Under the pieces are notes generated by a model that worked only from the letters and a program-made list of their open reading frames with translations, did not search any database and was not told where the DNA came from. DNA of 7,654 nt from Bacteroidota bacterium (lineage in GTDB: Bacteria; Bacteroidota; Bacteroidia; Bacteroidales; P3): the NCBI GenBank assembly GCA_030540495.1, contig JAUNWC010000062.1, positions 1 through 7,654 on the forward strand, written 5' to 3'. The first letter of the stretch is position 1. Each line of letters begins with the position of its first letter. The translations under genes were made by a program, and so were the position numbers. This document shows, one piece after another, positions 1 to 6,214 of this stretch.

Positions 1-434
1 ACGGTGTGCCTAATAATCTTATGCCTTTTATCACACAAACGGCTGCAGGTCTAAGAAAAGAGTTAAAAGTTTTTGGCAACGATTATCCTACACCTGATGG
101 TACTTGTATAAGAGATTATATTCATGTTGTGGATTTGGCAAAAGCACATGTTGTGGCTTTGCAAAGATTGTTGGACGGAAAAAACAAAAAGGACTTGGAA
201 TTTTTTAACATAGGAACAGGAAATGGTTTCTCGGTTTTGGAAATAATCAATAGTTTTGAAAGAAGTACGGGAGTAAAACTTCCTTGGTCGTTTGCTCCAA
301 GGCGTGCCGGAGATATAATACAGATTTGGGCAGATACCTCTTTTGCAGAGAAAGAATTAGGATGGAGTGCAAAGGAAGATTTGGATTCCATGACCTCTTC
401 GGCTTGGCGTTGGCAAGAGCATCTTATGAAATAA
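1..434 (+). CDS. galE: UDP-glucose 4-epimerase, C-terminal part (5' truncated by window edge)
   Basis: This is the last 144 or so codons of a roughly 340-residue short-chain dehydrogenase-type epimerase that interconverts UDP-glucose and UDP-galactose with bound NAD in the cytoplasm. The reading frame is already open at base 3, so the GTG at 6 is an internal valine and not a start. Visible GalE hallmarks in order are PNNLMPFI (substrate-binding loop), FGNDYPTPDGT, RDYIHVVDLA, FNIGTGNGFSVLE and APRRAGD (UDP-contacting Arg and Asp), then ELGW near the C-terminus. The NAD-binding Rossmann half and the catalytic YxxxK lie outside the window. The position matching E. coli Tyr299, which gates the sugar pocket, is Ile here (codon 324-326), so acceptance of N-acetylated sugars is possible but unproven. 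The gene converges with the minus-strand gene ending at 564 and is followed 10 bp after its stop by a large palindrome. Confidence 0.93.
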   Translation, partial: GVPNNLMPFITQTAAGLRKELKVFGNDYPTPDGTCIRDYIHVVDLAKAHVVALQRLLDGKNKKDLEFFNIGTGNGFSVLEIINSFERSTGVKLPWSFAPRRAGDIIQIWADTSFAEKELGWSAKEDLDSMTSSAWRWQEHLMK

Positions 435-443
435 AATTTACGT

Positions 444-539
444 TTTTATAGGTTGTGGTTGGTTGGCATAAGTTGTTGTAGGAGACTTTATAAGCATCCT
501 CCTGTGCTAACTTATCTCAATCTATTACAACCTATAAAA
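444..539 (+). repeat. 96-bp imperfect palindrome / long intergenic hairpin
   Basis: The outer arms 444-456 and 527-539 are a perfect 13-bp inverted repeat (TTTTATAGGTTGT against ACAACCTATAAAA). Inner blocks 468-474/509-515 (ATAAGTT/AACTTAT) and 480-484/499-503 (AGGAG/CTCCT) pair on the same axis (491.5) with no bulge. As plus-strand RNA, my hand count over the 41 stem positions is 30 Watson-Crick pairs, 8 G-U pairs and 3 mismatches, closed by a 14-nt loop. Each arm also shows a 10-bp rhythm: AGGTTGTGGT at 450, then units at 460, 470 and 480. It lies between two convergent genes and starts 10 bp after the galE stop. It could be a terminator or mRNA 3'-end stabiliser, or a MITE/REP-like dispersed repeat. 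I see no target-site duplication and no reading frame of interest in it. Confidence 0.82.
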
Positions 540-563
540 CAGCCTGTGGCTACAAATTTTTTC

Positions 564-1049
564 TCAGTGCATAGACTTGCTTTTGCCAGAATATTTTGCA
601 AAATCCAAACGAATTATTTCTGTACGAGCAAAGGACTTTTCTATATATTTTAGCCCTATTTCTTTGTATTGTGGAGATAGTTTTTCCACCAATAGAACTA
701 AGGCTCTTTTTCTTTCTTGCTCCGATAGGTTTAGATGTGCCGTACCTTCTAATATTATGCTTTCGTATTCGGTTGTAAATTTATCGGGCACAAGATTTAT
801 TTTGCCTACAATACAAAAACTTACCTTGTTGTTTTCTCTTATTATATTGAGTTTTTTGCCTACGGGAGCACAGTGTATATAAATGCTATTTTTTTCGTCA
901 AAAACATAGTTAAGAGGAATTCCGTATGGAGTTTTATCCTCATCCACAAGAGATAAAACTCCATACTCTGAGTTTCTCAACAACTCTAAAGCCCTTTTTT
1001 CGTCCAATAATCTGTCTTGTCGCCTGATATTCGTTGTATCATATATCAT
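564..1049 (-). CDS. Nim-type pyridoxamine 5'-phosphate oxidase family flavoprotein
   Basis: This 161-residue protein has the FMN-binding split-barrel signature of the family that includes the 5-nitroimidazole resistance proteins NimA to NimJ. Landmarks are RRQDR (residues 9-13), YGVLSLVDEDKTPYGIPLNY (29-48), IYIHCAPVGKKLNIIRENN (56-74), the TTEYESIILEGTAHL strand (92-106) and RTEIIRLDF followed by SGKSKSM near the C-terminus (142-160). Length and order of motifs are normal for the family, so it looks intact. Such proteins are cytoplasmic, usually dimeric, and bind FMN or a related cofactor. Most chromosomal members have no known substrate, so nitroimidazole reduction should not be assumed from family membership. 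The start follows the stop of the Skp-like gene by only 12 bp, so it is probably the last gene of that operon. No strong Shine-Dalgarno precedes the ATG. Confidence 0.87.
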   Translation of the reverse strand: MIYDTTNIRRQDRLLDEKRALELLRNSEYGVLSLVDEDKTPYGIPLNYVFDEKNSIYIHCAPVGKKLNIIRENNKVSFCIVGKINLVPDKFTTEYESIILEGTAHLNLSEQERKRALVLLVEKLSPQYKEIGLKYIEKSFARTEIIRLDFAKYSGKSKSMH

Positions 1050-1061
1050 AAGAAAAGAACT

Positions 1062-1763
1062 TTATTTTTTCTTATACTCTTTGTATTCTTCGTTAAGTCC
1101 TTTAACGATTTCGTCTGTTATATCCATACCTTCGTCCATATACAATGTAGGCGAACTAACGTAGGATTTAGACAAAATAATATTATATTTATCGTGTTTT
1201 GCGTTGTAATCTTTTATAAAGGCATACACAGCATCTAATAGTTTTTTGTTTTGTGTCATCTGCTCTTGTTGTAAATCCGATTGCAACTTAGTAGGCATTT
1301 GTTGAAGGTTTTGCATTCTTTGTTGAAGTTCTTGCTCTTTGGCTTTTTGCTGAGTTAGAGTTAGTTTGTCGCCGTTGGTCATATAGTCCTTATAATCTTT
1401 TTCCAAAGAGGCTTGTTGTTGTTTGAAAGAATTTTCGGCTTGTTTTTGTTTCTCTTCCAAACTTTTTTGCATCTCAACTGCCATATCATACTTTGCAAGT
1501 ATTGTATCCGTATCCACGTAAGCAATTCTCAAATCCCCGCTTTGTATGGTCTTTGCGTTTTTTTTGTTATCTAAGGCAGTTTCTTCTTTGCCACCAAACA
1601 AACTAATAGCACTAAACACTATTGCTATCACAGAAAGAACGATAGCCAGGATAAATAATTTATTATTACTTCCTTGTTTTTGCTCTGTGTTTTTATTTAC
1701 ATCGCTGATATTTTGCTCTGTTGTGGTTTCAAACTCTTGATTGTTATTTATATTTTCTTCCAT
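1062..1763 (-). CDS. Skp/OmpH-like periplasmic chaperone with N-terminal membrane anchor
   Basis: The 233-residue protein has three parts. Residues 1-34 are a polar tail rich in Asn, Glu, Gln and Thr. Residues 36-57 are one hydrophobic helix (LFILAIVLSVIAIVFSAISL). Residues 79-230 resemble the Skp/OmpH family: an opening AYVDTDTILAKYDMA strand-helix, a long Gln/Lys/Glu-rich coiled-coil stretch (about 90-175), then a C-terminal return segment with YNIILSKSYV and DITDEIVKGLN. Skp proteins are trimeric and hold unfolded outer-membrane proteins in the periplasm. Because the helix sits behind a 35-residue tail and no clear signal-peptidase site follows, I infer a protein tethered to the inner membrane with the tail in the cytoplasm. 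It starts 30 bp after lysS and ends 12 bp before the Nim-like gene, so it is likely co-transcribed with both. A generic coiled-coil membrane protein is the main alternative. Confidence 0.83.
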   Translation of the reverse strand: MEENINNNQEFETTTEQNISDVNKNTEQKQGSNNKLFILAIVLSVIAIVFSAISLFGGKEETALDNKKNAKTIQSGDLRIAYVDTDTILAKYDMAVEMQKSLEEKQKQAENSFKQQQASLEKDYKDYMTNGDKLTLTQQKAKEQELQQRMQNLQQMPTKLQSDLQQEQMTQNKKLLDAVYAFIKDYNAKHDKYNIILSKSYVSSPTLYMDEGMDITDEIVKGLNEEYKEYKKK

Positions 1764-1793
1764 TTCTTAGTCTTTTTATGTCTTTATTTCTTA

Positions 1794-3512
1794 CTAATTT
1801 TCTTCCATCCAAGATTTCAATTCCTCTATTTTTAAGGCAGGTATTTGCAATTTGTTTTTCTTTCTCAAACCATTTAAGTCGTTAAACAACTTATTGATAT
1901 TTGCAGACTTTAAGTTTTCCATGTTTCCTATACCTGCTTTTTTTAGCATTTCTATCCATTCAGCAGGAATACCTTTGCTTGCAAAATCATCATCAGAAGA
2001 TATTGCTTGTTGTATATCTGGTTTCATTTGAGGGAAGAACAATACGTCTTGTATGCTGTTGCTGTTGGTCATCATCATTGCCAACCTATCTATTCCTATT
2101 CCCAAACCTGCAGTTGGAGGCATTCCTATTTCCAATGCTCTTAGGAAATCTTCGTCCAAAACCATACTCTCCGTATCTCCTCTTTTACCCAATTCCAATT
2201 GTTCTTCAAATCTTTTTCTTTGGTCAATAGGGTCGTTTAATTCAGAATAAGCGTTGCAAATTTCTTTGCTATTACATACAGCCTCAAATCTTTCTACCAA
2301 TCCCTTTTTGCTTCTGTGCTTCTTAGCCAAAGGAGACATTTCTATAGGGTAATCATAGATAAAAGTAGGTTGAATAAGTTTTCCTTCGCAGGTTTCTCCA
2401 AATATTTCGTCTATCAACTTACCTTTTCCCATAGTTTCGTCTATAGGTACATTAAGCTTTTGGGCTGTCTGTCTTAATTCTTCCTCCTCCATATTAGAAA
2501 TATCTATTCCCGTAAAATGCTCTATAGCTTCATACATAGTGTATCTCTTCCAAGGACGTTTGAAGTCTATTTCGTTTTCTCCTACCTTTACTTTGGTTGA
2601 TCCGTGTAGTGCTATCGCTATTCTCTCCACCATTTCCTCTACAGTGTCCATCATCCAAAAATAGTCTTTATAAGCAACATATAACTCCATTTGTGTAAAT
2701 TCTGGATTGTGAAATCTGTCCATTCCCTCGTTTCTAAAATCCTTGCTGAATTCATACACTCCAGAATATCCACCAACTATCAATCTTTTCAAATAAAGTT
2801 CATCGGCTATTCTTAGATACAAATCCATATCCAAAGTATTGTGGTGAGTTTTGAAAGGACGTGCAGCCGCTCCTCCATATATAGGTTGCAGTATTGGTGT
2901 TTCCACTTCCAAATATCCTTTTTCGTTAAGATACTCTCTCATGGTATTGACTATGACAGTTCTTTGTATAAAAGTTTGCCTTACATTAGGATTTACTATC
3001 AAATCTATATATCTTTGTCTGTATCTTTGCTCAGCGTCAGTAAAAGCATCATATTCTTTACCGTCTTTTTGTTTTACAACAGGCAAAGGTTTTACACTTT
3101 TACACAATACTTTAAGTTGCTTAACATGAACGCTTATTTCTCCCATTTTGGTGCGAAAAACAAAGCCCTCTACTCCTATAATATCTCCTATATCCAACAA
3201 CTTTTTGAAAACTACGTTATATAAACTTTTGTCTTCATTAGGACATATTTCATCTCTATTCAGATATAGTTGTATTCTTCCTTTATCGTCTTGTAATTCA
3301 CAGAAAGAGGCTGCTCCCATTATTCTACGAGACATTATTCTTCCTGCTATGCTTATTTCTTTGAATTTCTCTTCGTCTTTGTCAAACTCCTCTTTTATTT
3401 CCTTAGTATCAGTAGTTATTTTGTATTCGGCTGCAGGATATGGCTCTATGCCCATACCTCTTAATTCTTCCGCATCTTTTCTTCTCTGTATTTCTTGTTC
3501 GTTTAGTTCCAT
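1794..3512 (-). CDS. lysS: Lysyl-tRNA synthetase, class II
   Basis: This cytoplasmic enzyme joins lysine to tRNA-Lys using ATP. At 572 residues it is complete. The N-terminal OB-fold anticodon-binding domain spans about residues 50-145 ([37 protein letters not shown]). The class II catalytic core follows, with motif 1 around [20 protein letters not shown] (200-219), motif 2 at FRNEG...[11 protein letters not shown] (259-277) and motif 3 at GLGIGIDRL (469-477). NAYSELNDP and FFPQMKP are also typical. Residues from about 507 form an extra domain absent from the 505-residue E. coli enzyme (IPAEW, then [13 protein letters not shown]), as in Bacteroidetes homologues. The ATG is preceded by a purine-rich AAAGAGA. 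It lies 33 bp behind the LRR gene with no terminator I can see between them, so it probably shares that transcript. Confidence 0.98.
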   Translation of the reverse strand: MELNEQEIQRRKDAEELRGMGIEPYPAAEYKITTDTKEIKEEFDKDEEKFKEISIAGRIMSRRIMGAASFCELQDDKGRIQLYLNRDEICPNEDKSLYNVVFKKLLDIGDIIGVEGFVFRTKMGEISVHVKQLKVLCKSVKPLPVVKQKDGKEYDAFTDAEQRYRQRYIDLIVNPNVRQTFIQRTVIVNTMREYLNEKGYLEVETPILQPIYGGAAARPFKTHHNTLDMDLYLRIADELYLKRLIVGGYSGVYEFSKDFRNEGMDRFHNPEFTQMELYVAYKDYFWMMDTVEEMVERIAIALHGSTKVKVGENEIDFKRPWKRYTMYEAIEHFTGIDISNMEEEELRQTAQKLNVPIDETMGKGKLIDEIFGETCEGKLIQPTFIYDYPIEMSPLAKKHRSKKGLVERFEAVCNSKEICNAYSELNDPIDQRKRFEEQLELGKRGDTESMVLDEDFLRALEIGMPPTAGLGIGIDRLAMMMTNSNSIQDVLFFPQMKPDIQQAISSDDDFASKGIPAEWIEMLKKAGIGNMENLKSANINKLFNDLNGLRKKNKLQIPALKIEELKSWMEEN

Positions 3513-3545
3513 TTCTCTTTATTTTTTTACAAGTCCAATAAAAAT

Positions 3546-4676
3546 CTATTCTTTTATAAGTTTCTTTGTCACGTCTTTTATTCTAATATAATAAACTCCG
3601 CTTGACAAGTCTTCTATATTCAATTTCTCTCTTATTATTTCTTGTCTAACAAGTCTTCCATTGCTATCAAACACTTCAACCAATTCGTTAAAAACATTTC
3701 CAAAAATAATCTCATTCTTTGCAGGATTAGGATAAATGCTTATTTCCATAGAGGGAATTTCTGTTAGATTTGATAACTCTTGGCAACTTCTTGTCCCATT
3801 GGTAGCAGGAAAATCATATTTCTCGTTTTCTGTCTCGTTGTAATATGTTACTCTCCAATTCTTATTTGTGGCATTATCTTTGTTTGTAGCCCAAATTATT
3901 TCGTCCGTAGGGTCAAGGGCAACGTTAATAATAGCCTCGTCCTCAGGATTTCTTTCTGGCAATTGACAGAATATTTCATCCATTGATAGAGAGGAAAAAT
4001 TATTATCATCAAAATCTACATCCCTCAAAGAACTGCAAGTGCTAATATCTGCACTTGATAATTGATTTTCATAACAATATAACGTTTCCAAAGCTGTACA
4101 ACCGCTAAGGTTTATATTAGATATTTGGCATTCAGAACAGTCTATTATCATTATATTTGGGCAATGGCTAAAATCCAAACTTGTTAAAGGATTTTCCCAA
4201 CACTCCAAATATTGCAAATTAGGACAGCCATCAAGGTTTAAGTTAGTCAATGAGTTTTCGCTACAATTCAAGACTTGTAATGAAAAGCAACCATTAATAT
4301 TAACAGAAGTTAGTCCATTATTTGAACATACTAATACCGCTAATTCAGTATGTTGTGAGGCATCCACAGAAGAAATAGATGCCCCATTGTCGCTACAGTC
4401 AAACATCAGCATTTTTCCATAAACCCTTATAGTATCAGAATTGGCTATAATACTTGCTTGTCCGTCGTTTAATATGTTTTGCTCCACAGAACCGCTAACT
4501 ATTTTTACCTCATCGCTTGCATCAGATAACAAAATGTTTAGATTTATTTCCGCTCCTTGTGTTACCAAAAGAGTTATGTAGTTGTTCATATCCACCGCAC
4601 TATTTTGTGCAAAAGTAAATGTAGTTGAAAACAATGTTATTAACAAAGTGGCAAAACATATCAATTTTTTTCTCAT
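3546..4676 (-). CDS. Secreted leucine-rich-repeat protein with T9SS C-terminal sorting domain
   Basis: The 376-residue product begins with a Sec signal peptide (MRKK, a hydrophobic core to about residue 20, then FTFAQ with likely cleavage near 23-24). Residues about 30-90 form a beta-rich lead-in (ITLLVTQGAEINLNIL). Residues about 88-235 hold tandem leucine-rich repeats, five of them exactly 21 residues (131-151, 152-172, 173-193, 194-214, 215-235), with shape xxLxxLxCSENxLTxLNLxGC. Two cysteine columns run through the array: 94, 117, 138, 159, 180, 201 and 130, 151, 172, 193, 214. A capping region ending in ATNKNWRVTYY follows. From about 308 comes a type A T9SS sorting domain (ISIYPNPA, VEVFDSNGRLV, LSSGVYYIRI, terminal KKLIKE). 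I infer export across the outer membrane and release or attachment at the surface. The ligand is unknown. Its own promoter lies just upstream. Confidence 0.93.
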   Translation of the reverse strand: MRKKLICFATLLITLFSTTFTFAQNSAVDMNNYITLLVTQGAEINLNILLSDASDEVKIVSGSVEQNILNDGQASIIANSDTIRVYGKMLMFDCSDNGASISSVDASQHTELAVLVCSNNGLTSVNINGCFSLQVLNCSENSLTNLNLDGCPNLQYLECWENPLTSLDFSHCPNIMIIDCSECQISNINLSGCTALETLYCYENQLSSADISTCSSLRDVDFDDNNFSSLSMDEIFCQLPERNPEDEAIINVALDPTDEIIWATNKDNATNKNWRVTYYNETENEKYDFPATNGTRSCQELSNLTEIPSMEISIYPNPAKNEIIFGNVFNELVEVFDSNGRLVRQEIIREKLNIEDLSSGVYYIRIKDVTKKLIKE

Positions 4677-4710
4677 CTTAAAATTCTTTTTTTCTTTTAT
4701 TACTTCATTG

Positions 4711-4741
4711 CAAAGATAATATTTTTTTTACTTCTTGCAAT
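4711..4741 (-). promoter_or_regulatory. Bacteroidetes-type promoter for the LRR-lysS-skp-nim genes
   Basis: Read on the minus strand, bases 4718-4711 are TATCTTTG, an exact match to the TAnnTTTG -7 box used by Bacteroidetes primary sigma factors. Nineteen bases upstream, 4741-4738 read ATTG, a three-of-four match to the TTTG -33 box. The expected transcription start is near 4702-4707, giving a leader of about 26-31 nt before the LRR gene ATG. The -33 box begins only 4 bp past the mpl stop codon. No strong hairpin terminator lies in the 68-bp gap, so read-through from mpl may add to expression. Confidence 0.72.
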
Positions 4742-4744
4742 AAT

Positions 4745-6100
4745 TTATATCAGACTATTAGCAAAGTTTTCAAAATCTAAACCATCAAAATTGCCCGAAG
4801 ACATCATAAGAACGCAAATATTTTTCATCTCTATTTGTTTTATATCTTCTATCATTTTATTTTTGTCGGTATAGACTTTCAAATCTTTTTTATCAAAAGC
4901 CTTATATATTTCCTCTTTGTTTAAATTGGGTAGTCGTTTCAATTCTAAGGCGTGGTGGTTATAATAAACCATAGCCACGTCAGCCTTATTCATACTTTGC
5001 TTGTATTGTTGCAAAAATTCTTTGCTAAGAGAGGAAAAAGTATGCAACTCCATACAAGCCAAAAGTTTTCTATTCTCAAACCAATCTTTCACTGCCTCTA
5101 TTGTGGCTTTTAGTTTAGAAGGTGAGTGAGCAAAATCTTTGAAAATACTTACGGTATCGTTCTTTTTTATAAGTTGCAAGCGGTTGGAAGCGCCTTTGAA
5201 ACTTTGCATAGAAGACAAAAAACTTTCGTTTGATATACCTATTTCTTGACAAACTATCATAGCGGCATTCATATTCATAAGGTTATGTTTGCCAAATACT
5301 CCAATAGAATATTTTTTCTCCTTATGCAATATATATGTATTTCCATTTTCTATTTTATAAGATAGGGTAGAGTAGGGAAGTTTTCTTATATCTTTGCGAG
5401 AATTATCGGCTATTTTGCAAACCTCCTTATCCTCCTTGCAATATATTAGCGTTCCGTTTTTTTCTATTTTGTCTACAAAAATTTGAAACTGCTCACAATA
5501 GTTTTCAAAGGTAGGAAATACGTTGATATGGTCCCAGGCTATTCCGGTAATTATGGCAATATTTGGCTTGTAAAGATGAAACTTTGGTCTTTTGTCAAGC
5601 GTTGAAGTCAAGTATTCGTCTCCTTCCAAAACCATATATTTTGCCTCTTTGCTAAACTTTACCATAACCTCAAAACCCTCCAACAAAGCCCCTACCATAT
5701 AATCTGTTTCTACATTATTTGTTTGCATAGCGTGAAGTATCATAGCCGTTGTGGTTGTTTTGCCGTGTGAGCCTCCTACAACTATGCGTATTTTTTCTTT
5801 AGACATTTCATACAAGAACTCGGGATAGGAATAAATCTTTAAGCCTAATTCTTTGGCTCTTAGAAGTTCTGGGTTATCTTCCTTTGCATGCATCCCCAAG
5901 ATTATAGCATCTAAATCCCTAGTTATTTTCCTCTCATCCCAACCTATCTCCTTTGGTAGTATTCCATATTTTTCCAATCTTTCTTTTGCGGGTGAAAATA
6001 TTTCATCATCGCTTCCGCTAACTTCATATCCTTTTAATCTTAGTGCTATAGCCAAATTATGCATAGCACTGCCTCCTATTGCAATAAAATGTACTCTCAT
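4745..6100 (-). CDS. mpl: UDP-N-acetylmuramate:L-Ala-gamma-D-Glu-meso-DAP ligase (peptidoglycan recycling)
   Basis: Mpl re-attaches the recycled tripeptide L-Ala-D-Glu-meso-DAP to UDP-MurNAc in the cytoplasm, returning wall material to precursor synthesis. The 451-residue protein is a full-length Mur ligase. It has an N-terminal UDP-binding Rossmann motif (AIGGSAMHNLA, 7-17), an ATP P-loop GGSHGKTTTT (109-118), EGDEY (159-163), the central GIAWDHINVFPTFENY (186-201), GKHNLMN (270-276) and DFAHSP (322-327) opening the C-terminal domain. The central segment separates it from MurC, which shares the Rossmann and P-loop features. The ATG at 6100-6098 gives an N-terminus starting directly at the beta strand MRVHFIAIGG, as expected. 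It is divergent from the MATE gene across 114 bp. The next gene downstream has its own promoter, so mpl may form its own unit. Confidence 0.95.
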   Translation of the reverse strand: MRVHFIAIGGSAMHNLAIALRLKGYEVSGSDDEIFSPAKERLEKYGILPKEIGWDERKITRDLDAIILGMHAKEDNPELLRAKELGLKIYSYPEFLYEMSKEKIRIVVGGSHGKTTTTAMILHAMQTNNVETDYMVGALLEGFEVMVKFSKEAKYMVLEGDEYLTSTLDKRPKFHLYKPNIAIITGIAWDHINVFPTFENYCEQFQIFVDKIEKNGTLIYCKEDKEVCKIADNSRKDIRKLPYSTLSYKIENGNTYILHKEKKYSIGVFGKHNLMNMNAAMIVCQEIGISNESFLSSMQSFKGASNRLQLIKKNDTVSIFKDFAHSPSKLKATIEAVKDWFENRKLLACMELHTFSSLSKEFLQQYKQSMNKADVAMVYYNHHALELKRLPNLNKEEIYKAFDKKDLKVYTDKNKMIEDIKQIEMKNICVLMMSSGNFDGLDFENFANSLI

Positions 6101-6126
6101 TTACTTATTCTTTTTTCCTTATTTTG

Positions 6127-6134
6127 CGAAATTA
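6127..6134 (-). promoter_or_regulatory. Possible -7 box for mpl
   Basis: On the minus strand 6134-6127 read TAATTTCG, one mismatch from TAnnTTTG, placed 27 bp upstream of the mpl ATG. No TTTG-like -33 box is visible at 19-21 bp spacing, so this is a weak call resting mainly on position. Confidence 0.3.
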
Positions 6135-6183
6135 CAAAAAATCTTTCTCTTTTCCTCTTATTTTTATACTTAAAAAAAAGTCG

Positions 6184-6191
6184 TACTTTTG
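6184..6191 (+). promoter_or_regulatory. Bacteroidetes -7 box for the MATE exporter gene
   Basis: TACTTTTG at 6184-6191 matches TAnnTTTG exactly. A T-rich TTTT at 6161-6164 stands in for the -33 TTTG at 19 bp spacing. The expected start of transcription is about 6195-6200, which leaves a leader of about 15-20 nt before the ATG at 6215. This argues against any start codon further upstream. Confidence 0.62.
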
Positions 6192-6214
6192 CAAACCGTT
6201 TTTATTTTTGTTAT

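Noticed and set aside
444..539. Insertion-sequence remnant or integration site
   Set aside because: There is no transposase fragment, and the flanks ACGT (440-443) and CAGC (540-543) show no target-site duplication. A dispersed hairpin repeat fits better.
541..562. Short hairpin AGCC-TGT-GGCT followed 5 bp later by six T residues, as an intrinsic terminator for galE
   Set aside because: The stem is only 4 bp and is separated from the T-run by ACAAA. It is too weak to call as a terminator, although it could assist the larger palindrome next to it.
453..653. Small plus-strand reading frame of 66 codons across the palindrome
   Set aside because: Its first part is the palindrome itself and its last part is antisense to the Nim-like gene. 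There is no ribosome-binding site and no recognisable domain.
564..1049. Calling the split-barrel flavoprotein a nitroimidazole resistance gene and linking it with the MATE pump as a resistance module
   Set aside because: Family membership alone does not give that substrate, the two genes are over 5 kb apart and on opposite strands, and nothing shows mobility.
2841..3224. Plus-strand reading frame of 127 codons inside lysS
   Set aside because: It is fully antisense to a conserved enzyme, and the composition is what the reverse complement of an AT-rich gene would give.
4745..6100. MurC instead of Mpl
   Set aside because: MurC shares the Rossmann and P-loop features, but the central AWDHINVFPTFENY and DKRPKFHLY segments match Bacteroidetes Mpl.
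6059..6214. Upstream extension of the MATE reading frame by 52 codons
   Set aside because: It overlaps the start of mpl on the other strand, lies upstream of the predicted transcription start and adds hydrophobic sequence not found in MATE proteins.
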